60,293 bases of DNA, from IMG/VR virus record IMGVR_UViG_3300044796_000664, positions 1 to 60,293 of that record, one strand, 5' to 3'. The notes beneath the pieces were generated by a model. The model ran no database searches and was not told the DNA's origin. It saw only the letters and a list, made by a program, of their open reading frames with translations. The DNA is from a virus. Below, one piece after another: positions 32,501 through 41,406 of the stretch (positions are counted from its first letter, which is position 1; every line of letters starts with the position of its first letter). A program made the translations under genes and the position numbers.

Positions 32501-33280
32501 CTACAGGGCGGGCAGAACGCCGCCGCGGTTGAAGTGCTCGACGTATTCCAGCATCGCCCGGGCTTCGCCTTCCGCGCCGTCGAGCGTGTTGAGGCGGCCG
32601 ATGGCGGCGTTGAGCTGGTCCTGGGCCTTCCTGCGCTCGGCCGCGTAGTGGGCGAGGCGCTTGCGCAGCACCTCGGGGGTCAGGCCGACGGCGCGCTGCA
32701 GGCCTCCATCGCCGGGCGCCAGGCCATAGACGAAGTTGGCGCGGCAGAGGGTCGACTGCTCGGGGATCTCGACGATGAGGCCCCGGCCGCGGGCGAGCCC
32801 GATCAGGTATTCGCAGGCGGGCCGCTGGTAGGCGTATTCATCCTCCAGCGCCATATCGACGCCGTAGATGGCCACCACGTCACCCGGCTGCAGCTCGACG
32901 ATGGCGAGCGCCAGCATGTAGGCGATCGAGGAGGTCCAGAAGTCCGCCGAACCGCCGCGCGCGAGATCCTCGCGCACCAGATCGGCCGGATAGACGAGCG
33001 CGGTTGGAATGTCGGGGTGAGGCGCCCGCAGATAGACGGAAACGCCGCTGGCCGCGAGGCCGGAATAGTAATCGTCGTCGTGCTGCTGGGCCCAATGCGT
33101 CGCATCGTGGATGTCGAACAGCCGGTCGGCGCGTGGATAGCGCCGCCAGGCCAGGCCCCAGATCTCCCAGGACGGATCATCGAACGGGGCGAGGTCGCGC
33201 GTCGACTCGGCGCTGCCGACCAAAGCAACCCGCCGCTCGCCCTGGGATGCGGCGAGCGGCTTTGCAGCGTCTGACGACAC
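32501..33280 (-). CDS. Conserved phage protein with Rossmann-like fold, linked to the glycosyltransferase
   Basis: 259 residues. RVALVGSAESTRDLAPFDDP, DPSWEIWGLAWRRYPRADRL, FDIHDATHW and VAIYGVDMALEDEYAYQRPA suggest an alpha/beta protein of the kind seen near DUF115/MptE-like or sugar-handling proteins in phages. The C-terminus is a long helical stretch (YAAERRKAQDQLNAAIGRL). It lies 8 bases before the glycosyltransferase gene. Function is inferred only from the pairing. Confidence 0.55.
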   Translation of the reverse strand: MSSDAAKPLAASQGERRVALVGSAESTRDLAPFDDPSWEIWGLAWRRYPRADRLFDIHDATHWAQQHDDDYYSGLAASGVSVYLRAPHPDIPTALVYPADLVREDLARGGSADFWTSSIAYMLALAIVELQPGDVVAIYGVDMALEDEYAYQRPACEYLIGLARGRGLIVEIPEQSTLCRANFVYGLAPGDGGLQRAVGLTPEVLRKRLAHYAAERRKAQDQLNAAIGRLNTLDGAEGEARAMLEYVEHFNRGGVLPAL

Positions 33281-33285
33281 TGGGC

Positions 33286-33756
33286 TTAGCTGTTCCGGTC
33301 GGAGCCGGAGAGCGCGGCCACACCGGCGACGGCCAGGGTGTCGGTCGCGGTGGCCGAGAGGATCGGCTGCAGGTCGAAGCGCACATAGCCTCGCGCGTCG
33401 GCCAGGTCGACGGCGAGCGCCAGAGCGCCGCGCAGGGTCTGGGCGGCGGTGGCGCCGGTCGAGCCGATCACCGTCGAGACCTCAGACGGGCCATAGGCCG
33501 CCCAGCTCGAGCTGTCGGCGCTGTCCTCGACCTTCATCTTGATGGTCGCCTTCTTGTGGGCGGCCAGCGTGGCCTTGTAGGGCACGATGAAGTCGGCCGA
33601 GAGGTAGTTCGCCGGCAGCAAGGACGAGCGGGTGATCGTGTTGCCGGTCTTGTAGGCGTAGTTCGAAGTGGCGCCGGCGGTGACCACGACCGGATCGACC
33701 GCGTCGATCGCCTTGATGTAGCTCGCGGCGTTGTGCTGCAGAACGATGTCAGCCAT
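33286..33756 (-). CDS. Head-module protein, possible decoration or capsid-associated protein
   Basis: 156 residues from the ATG at 33756 (MADIVLQHNAAS). Beta-rich, with TIKMKVEDSADSSSWAAYG in the middle and RGALALAVDLADARGYVRF near the end. It directly follows the capsid gene, the common place for a decoration protein, but I do not recognise a specific family. Confidence 0.6.
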   Translation of the reverse strand: MADIVLQHNAASYIKAIDAVDPVVVTAGATSNYAYKTGNTITRSSLLPANYLSADFIVPYKATLAAHKKATIKMKVEDSADSSSWAAYGPSEVSTVIGSTGATAAQTLRGALALAVDLADARGYVRFDLQPILSATATDTLAVAGVAALSGSDRNS

Positions 33757-33779
33757 CGCTTTTCCTTTCATTTTCGCGT

Positions 33780-33808
33780 GCGCCAACGCCCTAAGGGCTG
33801 CTTGAGCA
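33780..33808 (-). repeat. REP-like palindrome
   Basis: GCGCC...GAGCAC ends, inner stem GCCC-taa-GGGC, between the capsid gene and the next gene. Confidence 0.7.
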
Positions 33809-33875
33809 CAGGCAGAAGAGGGGTGGAAGGCGCGGCGGAGCGCTTGGCCCCGCCGCGTTCAGACGCAGATCCCGG

Positions 33876-35258
33876 TTAGGAGATCGCCGGCGCCCAGCGC
33901 ACGTACTGGATCGCCGCGACGGCCGCATCGTGGCGAAGCTGGTGGTCGTGCTCGGCGATGGCCCGGATGATGGTCTGGTCGTTCTGGAACGCCGAGACCG
34001 TCGCGCCAGTGGAATCGACGTAGCTGCCCTCGCGGGAGACCGCCAGCTCCAGGCTCATGGAGTCGAGGATCATGTCCTCGGACATCTCGACCAGGAACAC
34101 GAACGAGCAGTCCTTGTTCGTGCCGTTGGCGTCATAGTAGTTGGCGCCGATCTGGGTGGTCTTCTTGAAGGGGTAGCCGAGCAGCGTGCCCTTGTTCAGC
34201 TCATCGCGGTAGACGTAGACGCCCAGCGAGTTCTGCACGTTGTAGAGGTAGTTGTAGGAGCGCGGGTGCATGAACCAGCAGCGCTTGATGTCCGGCACGT
34301 TGGCGGTGTCGAGCTTGTTCACCGCGCCGCCCAGTTCGGCCGCAGCCGTCGCCAGAGTGTAACTCTCGGTCGAGGTGATGAAGTTGCCCCCGGAGGCCGC
34401 GGTCGAGTTGGCCCCGGTGTTCCAGATGCCCGCCGTGCCGCCGCCGGAGACGGCGTAGCCGTTGGCGAAGGACAGGAAGCCGCGGGGAGTGTCCTGGGTG
34501 CCGTCGCCGAGGATGAAGGCGAGATCCTCGCGCAGCGCGATCACCTTGACCAGGTCGTCGCGGACGAAGGCGTCCACGGCCGGATCGGCATAGCGCATCA
34601 TGTCGTTGGACACCGGCACCAGGGCGGTCAGCTTCTTGAAGCTGGCGACGATCTGGTTCAGCGTCTGGCCCGTCTGGGTGATGGCCTTGGTCTCGCCGCC
34701 GTAGCTGGCGGTCGCGGCCGAGGCCTGGCCGGGCAGGGTCATGGTGCCGCGCGGCATCGGGATCACCCGGGGACCGGCGCCGCGGACGACGGCCAGCGGG
34801 CGCAACAGTTCGATGATCTCGGCCATGTAGTCGGGCGGCACGATGAAGCCGCCGGCGGCGCCGGTCGAGGTGATCAGGGCGCGGGTGACGGGGTGGTTCT
34901 CGCCGTAGAGCACGGCCGATTCCTCGCGCGCGAGCCGCACGTTGCCGCTGCCTCGGCCGAGCATCTTCATCGCCGCGCCGACCACCAGGCCCTTCTCGTA
35001 GACGGCGCTGGCCCGGTCGTAGGGATCGGACTTCACCGTGGGCTCGACCCGCGGCTCCTGACCGGCGACCGGCTGGGCGGAGGCGGCCGAGAGGGCCCGG
35101 GCTTCGTGCGCGCGGGTGATCTGGCTGTCCAGATCCTCGAGGGCGCGCTTCTGGGCGGCGTAGTCGGTCTGCTCTTCGGGGGTGAGGGTCGGCTTCTCGG
35201 CGAGCGCCTTGAACGTGTCAAAGGCGGCCGCCCGCTTCTTCACCAATTCGGTGATCAT
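33876..35258 (-). CDS. HK97-fold major capsid protein
   Basis: 460 residues from the ATG at 35258 (GGAG six bases upstream; ATG 35270 lacks such a site). Residues 1-110 are the helical delta domain cleaved during maturation (KRALEDLDSQITRAHEARAL). The mature domain shows GGFIVPPDYMAEIIELLRPL, ALVPVSNDMMRYADP and EDLAFILGDGT, ending VRWAPAIS, as in HK97-family capsids. The prohead protease gene lies just before it in the operon. Confidence 0.92.
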   Translation of the reverse strand: MITELVKKRAAAFDTFKALAEKPTLTPEEQTDYAAQKRALEDLDSQITRAHEARALSAASAQPVAGQEPRVEPTVKSDPYDRASAVYEKGLVVGAAMKMLGRGSGNVRLAREESAVLYGENHPVTRALITSTGAAGGFIVPPDYMAEIIELLRPLAVVRGAGPRVIPMPRGTMTLPGQASAATASYGGETKAITQTGQTLNQIVASFKKLTALVPVSNDMMRYADPAVDAFVRDDLVKVIALREDLAFILGDGTQDTPRGFLSFANGYAVSGGGTAGIWNTGANSTAASGGNFITSTESYTLATAAAELGGAVNKLDTANVPDIKRCWFMHPRSYNYLYNVQNSLGVYVYRDELNKGTLLGYPFKKTTQIGANYYDANGTNKDCSFVFLVEMSEDMILDSMSLELAVSREGSYVDSTGATVSAFQNDQTIIRAIAEHDHQLRHDAAVAAIQYVRWAPAIS

Positions 35259-35337
35259 AGTGGGCTCCATCTGAGGGAGGGGCGCGCCTCGCGGCGGGCC
35301 GGCAGCCGTTGCCCAGGCGGCGGTTCGGGCGATTCGC

Positions 35338-35360
35338 CATCCCCGCCTTCGCGGGGACGA
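35338..35360. repeat. Host-type palindromic repeat (CATCCCCGC/GCGGGGAC)
   Basis: CCATCCCCGCCTTCGCGGGG forms a six-base stem with short loop, followed by ACGAG. Similar sequence occurs at 52488-52513. It sits in the 124-base gap between capsid and protease genes. Confidence 0.55.
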
Positions 35361-35393
35361 GCGGATGGGGTGATTAGGTGGACCGCGCGGTCG

Positions 35394-36578
35394 CTAGTTC
35401 AGGCCGGGGCTGGTGAGGGCCAGGGCGTCGATCTGACGCTGACGCCACTCCTGGCTCATGCGGCCATTGGTCGAGCCTGCACTGACATCGGTCCCGTCCG
35501 AGGTCTGGACGGTCTGGTCGGCGGCGTCCTCGGCATCGGCGACGCCGGCGCGGTCCATCAGGTCGGTAACCGCGGCGACGCCCTCGCGGTGCTTGCGCAT
35601 GGCCGAGCGGTACAGGACCAGTGCGTCCTCATGGGCCGTCAGGGCGTCGCGCAGGCAGCGGACGGTCTCGTCCGACAGGGTCTTGCCGGCGCGCAGCTTG
35701 GCGTGCGCCAGGCCGCGGCGGAAGGCGCGGACGCCGTGCGTCGTGGCGGCGCTGATGTGGGCCCGCTCCTCGACCACCAGGATGTCATCGGCCGGATCCT
35801 CGTCCGGCTCCACGTCGCGGCCGGCCAGGGCTTCGGCGATCTCCTCGGCGGTCATGGCCAGCAGGGCGTCGCCGAGATCGGTCAGCGCCGCCGCCAGCAT
35901 GGCCGGGACCGTGCTCGCATCGCCCTCGATGGCGGCTTCCCACTTGGCCATGTCGACGTGGTAGCCGAGCTCCTCGAAGAGATAGCAGAGCTGGGCGACC
36001 TGATAGAGGCCGCGCTGGAAGGTGACCTTGCCGGCGCGAACGGCGTTCGCGACGGGCGCGGACGCCAAGGCGCGGGTTTGCGGGGCCGCAGTCATATCCG
36101 TCATCGCTTCATCTCCATTGGCTCGGGCCGTCACCACGGCGCCGGGATCGGCCGGCACGCTGACGAACGAAAGCTCCAGCAGCTCCCAGCTGCTGATCCG
36201 CTGGCCGCCGCGCGGCTTCTTGGGATCCAGCGGCTCCATCTCGATCGGATCGAAGCCGACCGACACGGCCCGGATCACGCCGGCCTTGGTCAGCCCGCGG
36301 ATCTCGTCGGCCTTGTGCGAGATGCCCGTCGGGGCGAAGCGCACGCGGGCGGTGATCTGATCAGCCGCGACGGACGTGTTCTCGGCGTTGCCGACCGGGT
36401 GATCGGGGTCATGCGACCACAGGACGATCGGGTTGGCGCGATAGTTGTCGAGCCGGCAGCCTTGCGGCAGCAGCACATGGCCGTCGCGCGCCAGGGCGGC
36501 CGTCGACATCACCACCTCGACCTCATCGTCGCCGAGCGCGGTGATCTGGGCGCGGATCAGCTTGCGGAGCATGGTCAT
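35394..36578 (-). CDS. HK97-family prohead protease with long C-terminal extension
   Basis: 394 residues. The protease domain covers about residues 1-155: catalytic His in LWSHDPDHPVG (56/60), and the serine in LELSFVSVPADP (~137-140). The remaining 240 residues are helical and acidic (DVEPDEDPADDILVVEER) and may serve as scaffold, as in phages lacking a separate scaffold gene. Contains palindrome copy 4. Confidence 0.88.
   Translation of the reverse strand: MTMLRKLIRAQITALGDDEVEVVMSTAALARDGHVLLPQGCRLDNYRANPIVLWSHDPDHPVGNAENTSVAADQITARVRFAPTGISHKADEIRGLTKAGVIRAVSVGFDPIEMEPLDPKKPRGGQRISSWELLELSFVSVPADPGAVVTARANGDEAMTDMTAAPQTRALASAPVANAVRAGKVTFQRGLYQVAQLCYLFEELGYHVDMAKWEAAIEGDASTVPAMLAAALTDLGDALLAMTAEEIAEALAGRDVEPDEDPADDILVVEERAHISAATTHGVRAFRRGLAHAKLRAGKTLSDETVRCLRDALTAHEDALVLYRSAMRKHREGVAAVTDLMDRAGVADAEDAADQTVQTSDGTDVSAGSTNGRMSQEWRQRQIDALALTSPGLN
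36036..36050. repeat. Dispersed 15-bp palindrome, copy 4
   Basis: GCGAACGGCGTTCGC; encodes Ala-Asn-Ala-Val-Arg between the protease and C-terminal regions of the 35394-36578 protein. Confidence 0.9.
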
Positions 36579-36588
36579 CGGCGAGGCC

Positions 36589-36825
36589 TCAGGCGTTCAG
36601 CCGGGCCGCGACGATGTCGAGGTCCATCGGCTCGTTGACGATCAGGAAGCGATCACGCACCGCGACCGGCAGGGATGACGCGAGACGATCGCGCAGGCCC
36701 TCGCAGGCCTGCAGACTCCATTCGCCTTGCTTGGGGCGCACGATCAGCACCTCGCCCGGCTTCAGCTCGAGGCGCGTGATCTCGGCGCAGATCGCGGAGG
36801 CTTGGGCGGCGGTCATGGTTGCCAA
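36589..36825 (-). CDS. Small phage protein
   Basis: 78 residues (or 75 from the ATG at 36816). EITRLELKPGEVLIVRPKQG is followed by a helix and a second strand (FLIVNEPMDLDIVAARLNA). Short proteins of this pattern often lie between portal and protease genes in phages; role unknown. Confidence 0.55.
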   Translation of the reverse strand: MATMTAAQASAICAEITRLELKPGEVLIVRPKQGEWSLQACEGLRDRLASSLPVAVRDRFLIVNEPMDLDIVAARLNA

Positions 36826-36829
36826 TCCC

Positions 36830-37093
36830 TCAGCCGCGACGCGCTAAGTTTCGCACCCAATCGGCGTCTGGTTCGAAGGTCATCGTCTGGAAGCGCTGGC
36901 CGGCTCTATTGCTCTGCACCGTGACGACGGCATGAACTTCCACCGGCATGACAGGCACGTCCTGACCACGAATCTCGAACACGATCTCCCGCCGGGCCCA
37001 GTCAGTGCGCGCGCCGACAATGTGAACTGGATTGGGCGCAAACCCGAAGACGAGGTCTTCGACGATCTCTATGGACATGCGGACATCGGCCAT
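36830..37093 (-). CDS. Small beta-rich phage protein
   Basis: 87 residues from the ATG at 37093. It is beta-strand-rich: RMSIEIVEDLVFGFAPNP, EIVFEIRGQDVPVMP, VEVHAVVTVQ. The four-base gap to the next gene and 11-base gap to the portal gene place it in the head operon. No family known to me. Confidence 0.55.
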   Translation of the reverse strand: MADVRMSIEIVEDLVFGFAPNPVHIVGARTDWARREIVFEIRGQDVPVMPVEVHAVVTVQSNRAGQRFQTMTFEPDADWVRNLARRG

Positions 37094-37104
37094 TCTCGGC
37101 TCCC

Positions 37105-38451
37105 TCAGTTCTGCGGCGGCGCGTCGGCTTCGGCGGCGACCTGGTCGGTCCCCTGCGTGCCGCCCGTGCCCGCGCCCCCGCTGCCCACCGTCCCGCCAGC
37201 CGGCCGGCCGGCGCCGTCCGGCGCCTGCCCCGACACATTCGAGCCCTCGGCGGCCATGTTGGTCGGCATCATCAGGCGGTCGCCGCCGGGCAGCGGCGCC
37301 AGGCCATCGGCGCGGCGCTCCTCGTTCTGGGTCGTCTTGCCGGACAGGATGTTGAGCCGCGAGACGTTGGCCCGCGTCATCACGTCGGCGCGCAGCAGCT
37401 GGCTGAGGTCGCGCTTGAGGAAGAGGTCCTCGGCATCGAGGCCGAAGGTCCAGGCGAAGCGCTGCTCGAAGGCGACGGCGCGCTGGGTGATGGCGGAATT
37501 GACGTAATCCTGGTCCTGGGCCGCCAGGTTCTGGGTCGAGCCGCGCGTGTCGGACCCGAGGCCGATCTTGTGCGGCGGCACGCCGAAGAAGCGGCAGACC
37601 TCTTCCGGCTGCATCTTGCGCTGCTCGATGAACTGCAGGTCGACCGAGGTCAGTTGCAGGGCGACGGGCTCGACGCCATCCTCGAGCACCACGGTCTTGC
37701 CGGTGTTCTGATAGCCGGAATGCAGGTCGTCGAACTGGCTCTTCAGCCGCTTGGCGGCGACGTCGGTGAGCTGCTTGGCGGTCTTCAGCCAGGTCGACGG
37801 GCGGGCGCCGTTGGCGATCCACCGCGAGGCCTGCTGGCTCAGCGCCATGTCGAGGCCGATGGTGTCCCGCGCCAGGCCGATGTTGGAGACGCCGACCAGC
37901 GAGTTGAAGGTCAGGTCGCGCAGGTGGAACATATCCTCGGAGGCGATCGCCGTCGGGAAGTCCCGCAGCACGGCGATCTGCCAGAGACCGATCCGGTTGA
38001 CGTTGTAGAAGATCGAGCCGTCCCCGGCCTCGAGCACCATCACGGCGTCGGGATTGATCGGGATCAGCTCGATCGGGTTCCCGCGGTTGTCGCGACGGAT
38101 GGCGGCGTAGGCGTTGCCGCGCAGCAGGTAGCCGATCCACATCTGGCGGTCGAATTCGAACCAGGTCTGCTGGCGGTTCGGCCGCTTGAACAGGTCGTTG
38201 AGCGGATGGTTCCCGTCCCGCTCTTCGCTGCCGTCATCCGCCACGGCGTAAAGGTATGGCGAGCAGCGGGCCAGGTCCGTCGCCAGCCGGTTGACGCAGG
38301 CGTAGACGGCCGCGACCGACATCGCGGTGGCCTGGCTGATCAGCGCGCCGGACGCCGAGGCGATCGAGCCCAGCGGCGGGATCATGCCATAGGAGGGCGC
38401 GCCCGCGCTGGCGCGCTGCGCCGGGGCGGCGATGCGGCTGAGCAGGCCCAT
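37105..38451 (-). CDS. HK97-family portal protein
   Basis: 448 residues. ISQATAMSVAAVYACVNRLA, RQMWIGYLLRGNAYAAIRRD, IELIPINPDAVM and EEVCRFFGVPPHKIGLGSD are hallmark regions of HK97-type portals. The last 60 residues are Gly/Ala-rich and probably disordered. It forms the DNA entry ring at one capsid vertex. Start shared with the preceding stop (TGATG). Confidence 0.92.
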   Translation of the reverse strand: MGLLSRIAAPAQRASAGAPSYGMIPPLGSIASASGALISQATAMSVAAVYACVNRLATDLARCSPYLYAVADDGSEERDGNHPLNDLFKRPNRQQTWFEFDRQMWIGYLLRGNAYAAIRRDNRGNPIELIPINPDAVMVLEAGDGSIFYNVNRIGLWQIAVLRDFPTAIASEDMFHLRDLTFNSLVGVSNIGLARDTIGLDMALSQQASRWIANGARPSTWLKTAKQLTDVAAKRLKSQFDDLHSGYQNTGKTVVLEDGVEPVALQLTSVDLQFIEQRKMQPEEVCRFFGVPPHKIGLGSDTRGSTQNLAAQDQDYVNSAITQRAVAFEQRFAWTFGLDAEDLFLKRDLSQLLRADVMTRANVSRLNILSGKTTQNEERRADGLAPLPGGDRLMMPTNMAAEGSNVSGQAPDGAGRPAGGTVGSGGAGTGGTQGTDQVAAEADAPPQN

Positions 38452-38609
38452 CAGTCGGCCTTCCGCGCGGCCAGCCAGGCGCCGGCAAGCAGGAATCCGC
38501 CGGCGACGATGAAGGCCGCCGGCCGGTTGATCAGCCAGACGCCGTAGGTGATCAGCCCCGCGCCGACGAGCGCCGCGGCGTCAGTGACGAGTTCGCCGAG
38601 CCTTCCCAT
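38451..38609 (-). CDS. Small membrane protein
   Basis: 52 residues from the ATG at 38609 (MGRLGELVTD). Two hydrophobic stretches (AALVGAGLITYGVWLI and AFIVAGGFLLAGAWLA) separated by NRPA suggest a membrane hairpin. It sits between the large terminase and portal genes and is joined to the portal gene by TGATG. Role unknown. Confidence 0.6.
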   Translation of the reverse strand: MGRLGELVTDAAALVGAGLITYGVWLINRPAAFIVAGGFLLAGAWLAARKAD

Positions 38610-38619
38610 GCGGCCTCCG

Positions 38620-40386
38620 TCACAGAACCAGCAGGCCGCGCTCCTCATAAACGGAGCGGCGCGCCTCGGGATTGGTGGCCATCACGGTCACCGCGTTGAG
38701 CAGCGCCATGGCGGGGTCGATCTTGGCGTCGCCGGCGTTCTGCTTGGTCGCGCGGATCGCCGTGGCGGTGGCCTCGATGCGCAGGTTGCCGACGCACCAG
38801 TCCATCATCCCCTGGTCGGCATGATGCAGGGTGCCGTTGGCGAGCTTCCGCTCGGCGGTCTTCAGGGCGTTCATCATCGCGAAGCCCTGGGGCGCGCCGA
38901 TGACGTAGTTGCGGCCGTTTTCGCGGTTGTCCTGCGTGATCCCGACGGCATCCAGCGCGTCGATCAGCTCGCCGAGGCCGGCTGGGTCGACGGCGACGCA
39001 GACGAGCAGGCCGGCGTCGCGGATCTGGACGATGATGTCGACGATCTGGGCGATGTCGGCGGGCCAGCCGCCTTCCATGGCGCCGTCCTCGAGGATGACC
39101 AGGTCGCCGGCGGCCTCGAAGTCCAGCAGCTTGCTCTCGATCGTCTGGCGGCGATCCAGGATGATGCGGTGGCCCCAGGCGCGGCCCCAGGACAGCCAGC
39201 GCTTGATGCGCTTGACGCCGTTGGCCGGCTCCTGGATCTCCTCGGGTGCGGCTTCCGCGGGGACCTCGATCGCCTGCGTTTCGCGCCCCAGGACATTCAT
39301 GCCGTAGAGGTCGTCGAGGCCGCCGCCGTCCAGGCCGACCACGATCGCCTCGCAGCGGGCGATGATGTTGGCGAGGGTGATGCGGCGCTCGGCGCGGGCC
39401 TTCCAGAACTCGGCGCCGGCCCAGCCGTCGGAGCGGGACGCCATGCCGGGCTCGACGTTGAGGTGCTTGGCGAGGAAGGACTGCCGCCCGCCGGGCGAGC
39501 GCAGCGACTTGCTCAGCTCCTCCTTGAGCCACTCGAAGTCGACCGAACGGCCGATGTTGGGGTTGGTGACGTAGAAATATTCCGGCCGCAGGAACTCCTG
39601 GGCCCGGACCATTTCCGGCGGGAACTCATAGATCACCGGCAGGCTGCGCGGGTCGTCGACCTTGCCGTCGCGGACGTCCCGGAAGTATTCCAGCTTGGCC
39701 TTGAACACGCCCGCCGGCGGCTCGTCCGACTGGGTGGTCAGGTAGATGATGAAGCCTTCCGGCCGCGAGACCAGGCCGCCGGTCGCCTCCCGCAGCATCG
39801 AGTCGGCGCCGGCGCGCTTACCGAACATCCACAGCTCGTCGATCAGGACGAAGGCGGCCTTCTTGCCGGCGACCACGTCCGAGTCGGCCGCGACCACCTT
39901 GAGCACCGCGTTGGTGATCCGGTGGGTGATGGTGCGGGTGTGCTCCTGGACGCGGAGAAGGTCGGACAGCTCGGCGTCCTCGGCGACCATGTCCTTGGCC
40001 GGTCCGAACGAATTGTTGGCGACCTCGATGGTGGGCGCGAGGATCAGCAGCTCGGCCGAGTGGCGCCAGTTGCGGATCAGCGCCGTGACCATGATGCCGG
40101 CGGCGATGGTGGACTTGGAGTTCTTCTTGCTGATCAGCAGGAAGAACTCGCGGATCAGGCGCCGGGCGTTCGCGGCGTCATAGGAGCCGAAGATCGCCGC
40201 GACGAACTCGAAGACGAACGGCTCGCAGGCTTCCCCGAAGGTCGGCTTGCCGGGCGCGTCGACGATGCGCAGCGACTTGAAGACGTTGAGCGCCGCCTCG
40301 GCCTCGTCGGCGAAAAGCGGGCTCGGGATCAGCGATCGGCGCTCGACGATCCGCTCGCGCCAGTCGAGGCAGGCGGTCGAGTGCAT
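38620..40386 (-). CDS. terL: Terminase large subunit
   Basis: 588 residues. The ATPase half has LISKKNSKST near 84-93 (Walker A variant, as in the Terminase_1 family), motif LILAPT (C/Q-like) and the Walker B FVLIDELW near 179-186. The nuclease half has VVGLDGGGLDD, VCVAVDPAG and KIDPAMALLNAV with the acidic metal ligands. It packages DNA into the prohead through the portal. Start shares a base with the terminase small subunit stop (TGATG). Confidence 0.93.
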   Translation of the reverse strand: MHSTACLDWRERIVERRSLIPSPLFADEAEAALNVFKSLRIVDAPGKPTFGEACEPFVFEFVAAIFGSYDAANARRLIREFFLLISKKNSKSTIAAGIMVTALIRNWRHSAELLILAPTIEVANNSFGPAKDMVAEDAELSDLLRVQEHTRTITHRITNAVLKVVAADSDVVAGKKAAFVLIDELWMFGKRAGADSMLREATGGLVSRPEGFIIYLTTQSDEPPAGVFKAKLEYFRDVRDGKVDDPRSLPVIYEFPPEMVRAQEFLRPEYFYVTNPNIGRSVDFEWLKEELSKSLRSPGGRQSFLAKHLNVEPGMASRSDGWAGAEFWKARAERRITLANIIARCEAIVVGLDGGGLDDLYGMNVLGRETQAIEVPAEAAPEEIQEPANGVKRIKRWLSWGRAWGHRIILDRRQTIESKLLDFEAAGDLVILEDGAMEGGWPADIAQIVDIIVQIRDAGLLVCVAVDPAGLGELIDALDAVGITQDNRENGRNYVIGAPQGFAMMNALKTAERKLANGTLHHADQGMMDWCVGNLRIEATATAIRATKQNAGDAKIDPAMALLNAVTVMATNPEARRSVYEERGLLVL

Positions 40387-40859
40387 CAGTTGAACAGCTT
40401 AGGCGCCGCCGGCGGGGCGTATTTGCCGCCAGCCGAGGCCACCGAAGCGGCGGCGTCCTGGCGCTCTTCCTTCTTGCCCTTGCGCACGGCGGTCGGACGC
40501 GGAGACGGGCGCTCGCGCTGTTTCAGCGCGTCTGCGGCGCCGTGCTTGTCGATCTCGGCGAGGTAGGCCTTCGCCGCCGAGACGTTGCCCTTCTGCGCCT
40601 GGGTCGCCAGGGCGCCGAGGACCATCGCCCTTTGCCGGGCGGGCCCCTTGCCCAACTCCGGCCGAAAATATTTGCGGAGCGTGGGAGCGCTGATGCCCAC
40701 CGCATCGGCGATGTCGTCCTGATGCATGCCGCCAGCGGCTAGAACCTCAACCTTTTCATAGACTTCAGCATGGAAACGCAGCTTGCGACGCCCCCGCTTG
40801 TCCGGCAACGGCCGCAGCGGCTCCCCCAGCAGGTCAGTCGGCTCAGGATCTTCGGCCAT
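40386..40859 (-). CDS. terS: Terminase small subunit
   Basis: 157 residues from the ATG at 40859. After a basic segment (DKRGRRKLRFHAEVYEKV) comes a helix-turn-helix (GGMHQDDIADAVGISAPTLR) and an Ala/Gln-rich oligomerisation helix (GALATQAQKGNVSAAKAYL). The tail ALKQRERP resembles the peptide encoded by the REP-like repeats. It should bind the packaging site, usually in or near this gene. Confidence 0.82.
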   Translation of the reverse strand: MAEDPEPTDLLGEPLRPLPDKRGRRKLRFHAEVYEKVEVLAAGGMHQDDIADAVGISAPTLRKYFRPELGKGPARQRAMVLGALATQAQKGNVSAAKAYLAEIDKHGAADALKQRERPSPRPTAVRKGKKEERQDAAASVASAGGKYAPPAAPKLFN

Positions 40860-40965
40860 CGAAAAAAACTCTCCGCGTGCGGTCCAACGCGGTTGCTGGT
40901 GCCTGGCGCGGCCCGAGCGAAACCCCCTGGGGGTCCATCGGCCTATGCCATCCGCTGGAGCCGGG

Positions 40966-41301
40966 TCAGGCGGTGCGACGGTCGGCGCGCGCCGCCGCGG
41001 TCTTGGCTGAGTGGTGGGCGCCGCACAGGCATTCGCCGTTGGCGGGATCGAAGAGCGCGCCGCCGTCGCGGATCTCGACCTTGTGGTCGGCGAACATGCG
41101 GTTGCGCGGCTGGGCCTTCCAACAGCGCTTGCCATTGTCCACCGCCTCGCAGCGGCCACCGGCGCGGGCGATCACCGCCTCGCGCCAGATCCGATACTCG
41201 GCGGTCTGGTAGACTGGCAGCACGGTCTTGGGCGGAGCCTTGACCCGGCGCACGTCGAGCATGCCGATCAAAGGCTGAACGATCGCTAGCCTCTGGCCCA
41301 T
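40966..41301 (-). CDS. HNH endonuclease of the packaging module
   Basis: 111 residues from the ATG at 41301 (AGGTGAG upstream). Four Cys positions (GGRCEAV, KRCWK, ECLCGAHH) and the core NRMFADHKVEIRDGG define the HNH beta-beta-alpha metal motif. HNH proteins next to terminase genes assist DNA cutting in many long-tailed phages. It is the first gene of the late leftward operon. Confidence 0.85.
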   Translation of the reverse strand: MGQRLAIVQPLIGMLDVRRVKAPPKTVLPVYQTAEYRIWREAVIARAGGRCEAVDNGKRCWKAQPRNRMFADHKVEIRDGGALFDPANGECLCGAHHSAKTAAARADRRTA

Positions 41302-41323
41302 CGGATACTCACCTAGCGGGCAT

Positions 41324-41354
41324 GAAAAAGCCGCCACGCACGTCCGGGCGGCTT
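41324..41354 (-). terminator. Rho-independent terminator between early and late leftward operons
   Basis: Minus strand: perfect eight-base stem AAGCCGCC / GGCGGCTT (plus positions 41328-41335 and 41347-41354), 11-base loop, followed by a T-run. It lies after the 41407 gene and before the HNH gene. Confidence 0.85.
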
Positions 41355-41406
41355 CAGGCGCTGTTCTAACAGCTTGGCGTTTGATCGGCTGATTTGGGGA
41401 CCGGCG

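Noticed and set aside
40161-40175. Possible extra copy of the 15-bp palindrome
   Set aside because: Only 12 of 15 bases fit and the left arm is not complementary to the right; consistent with chance.
40509-40529. REP-like sequence inside the terminase small subunit gene
   Set aside because: Only half of the unit matches (the end encoding ALKQRE); the inner stem is not kept, so I do not count it with the intergenic family.
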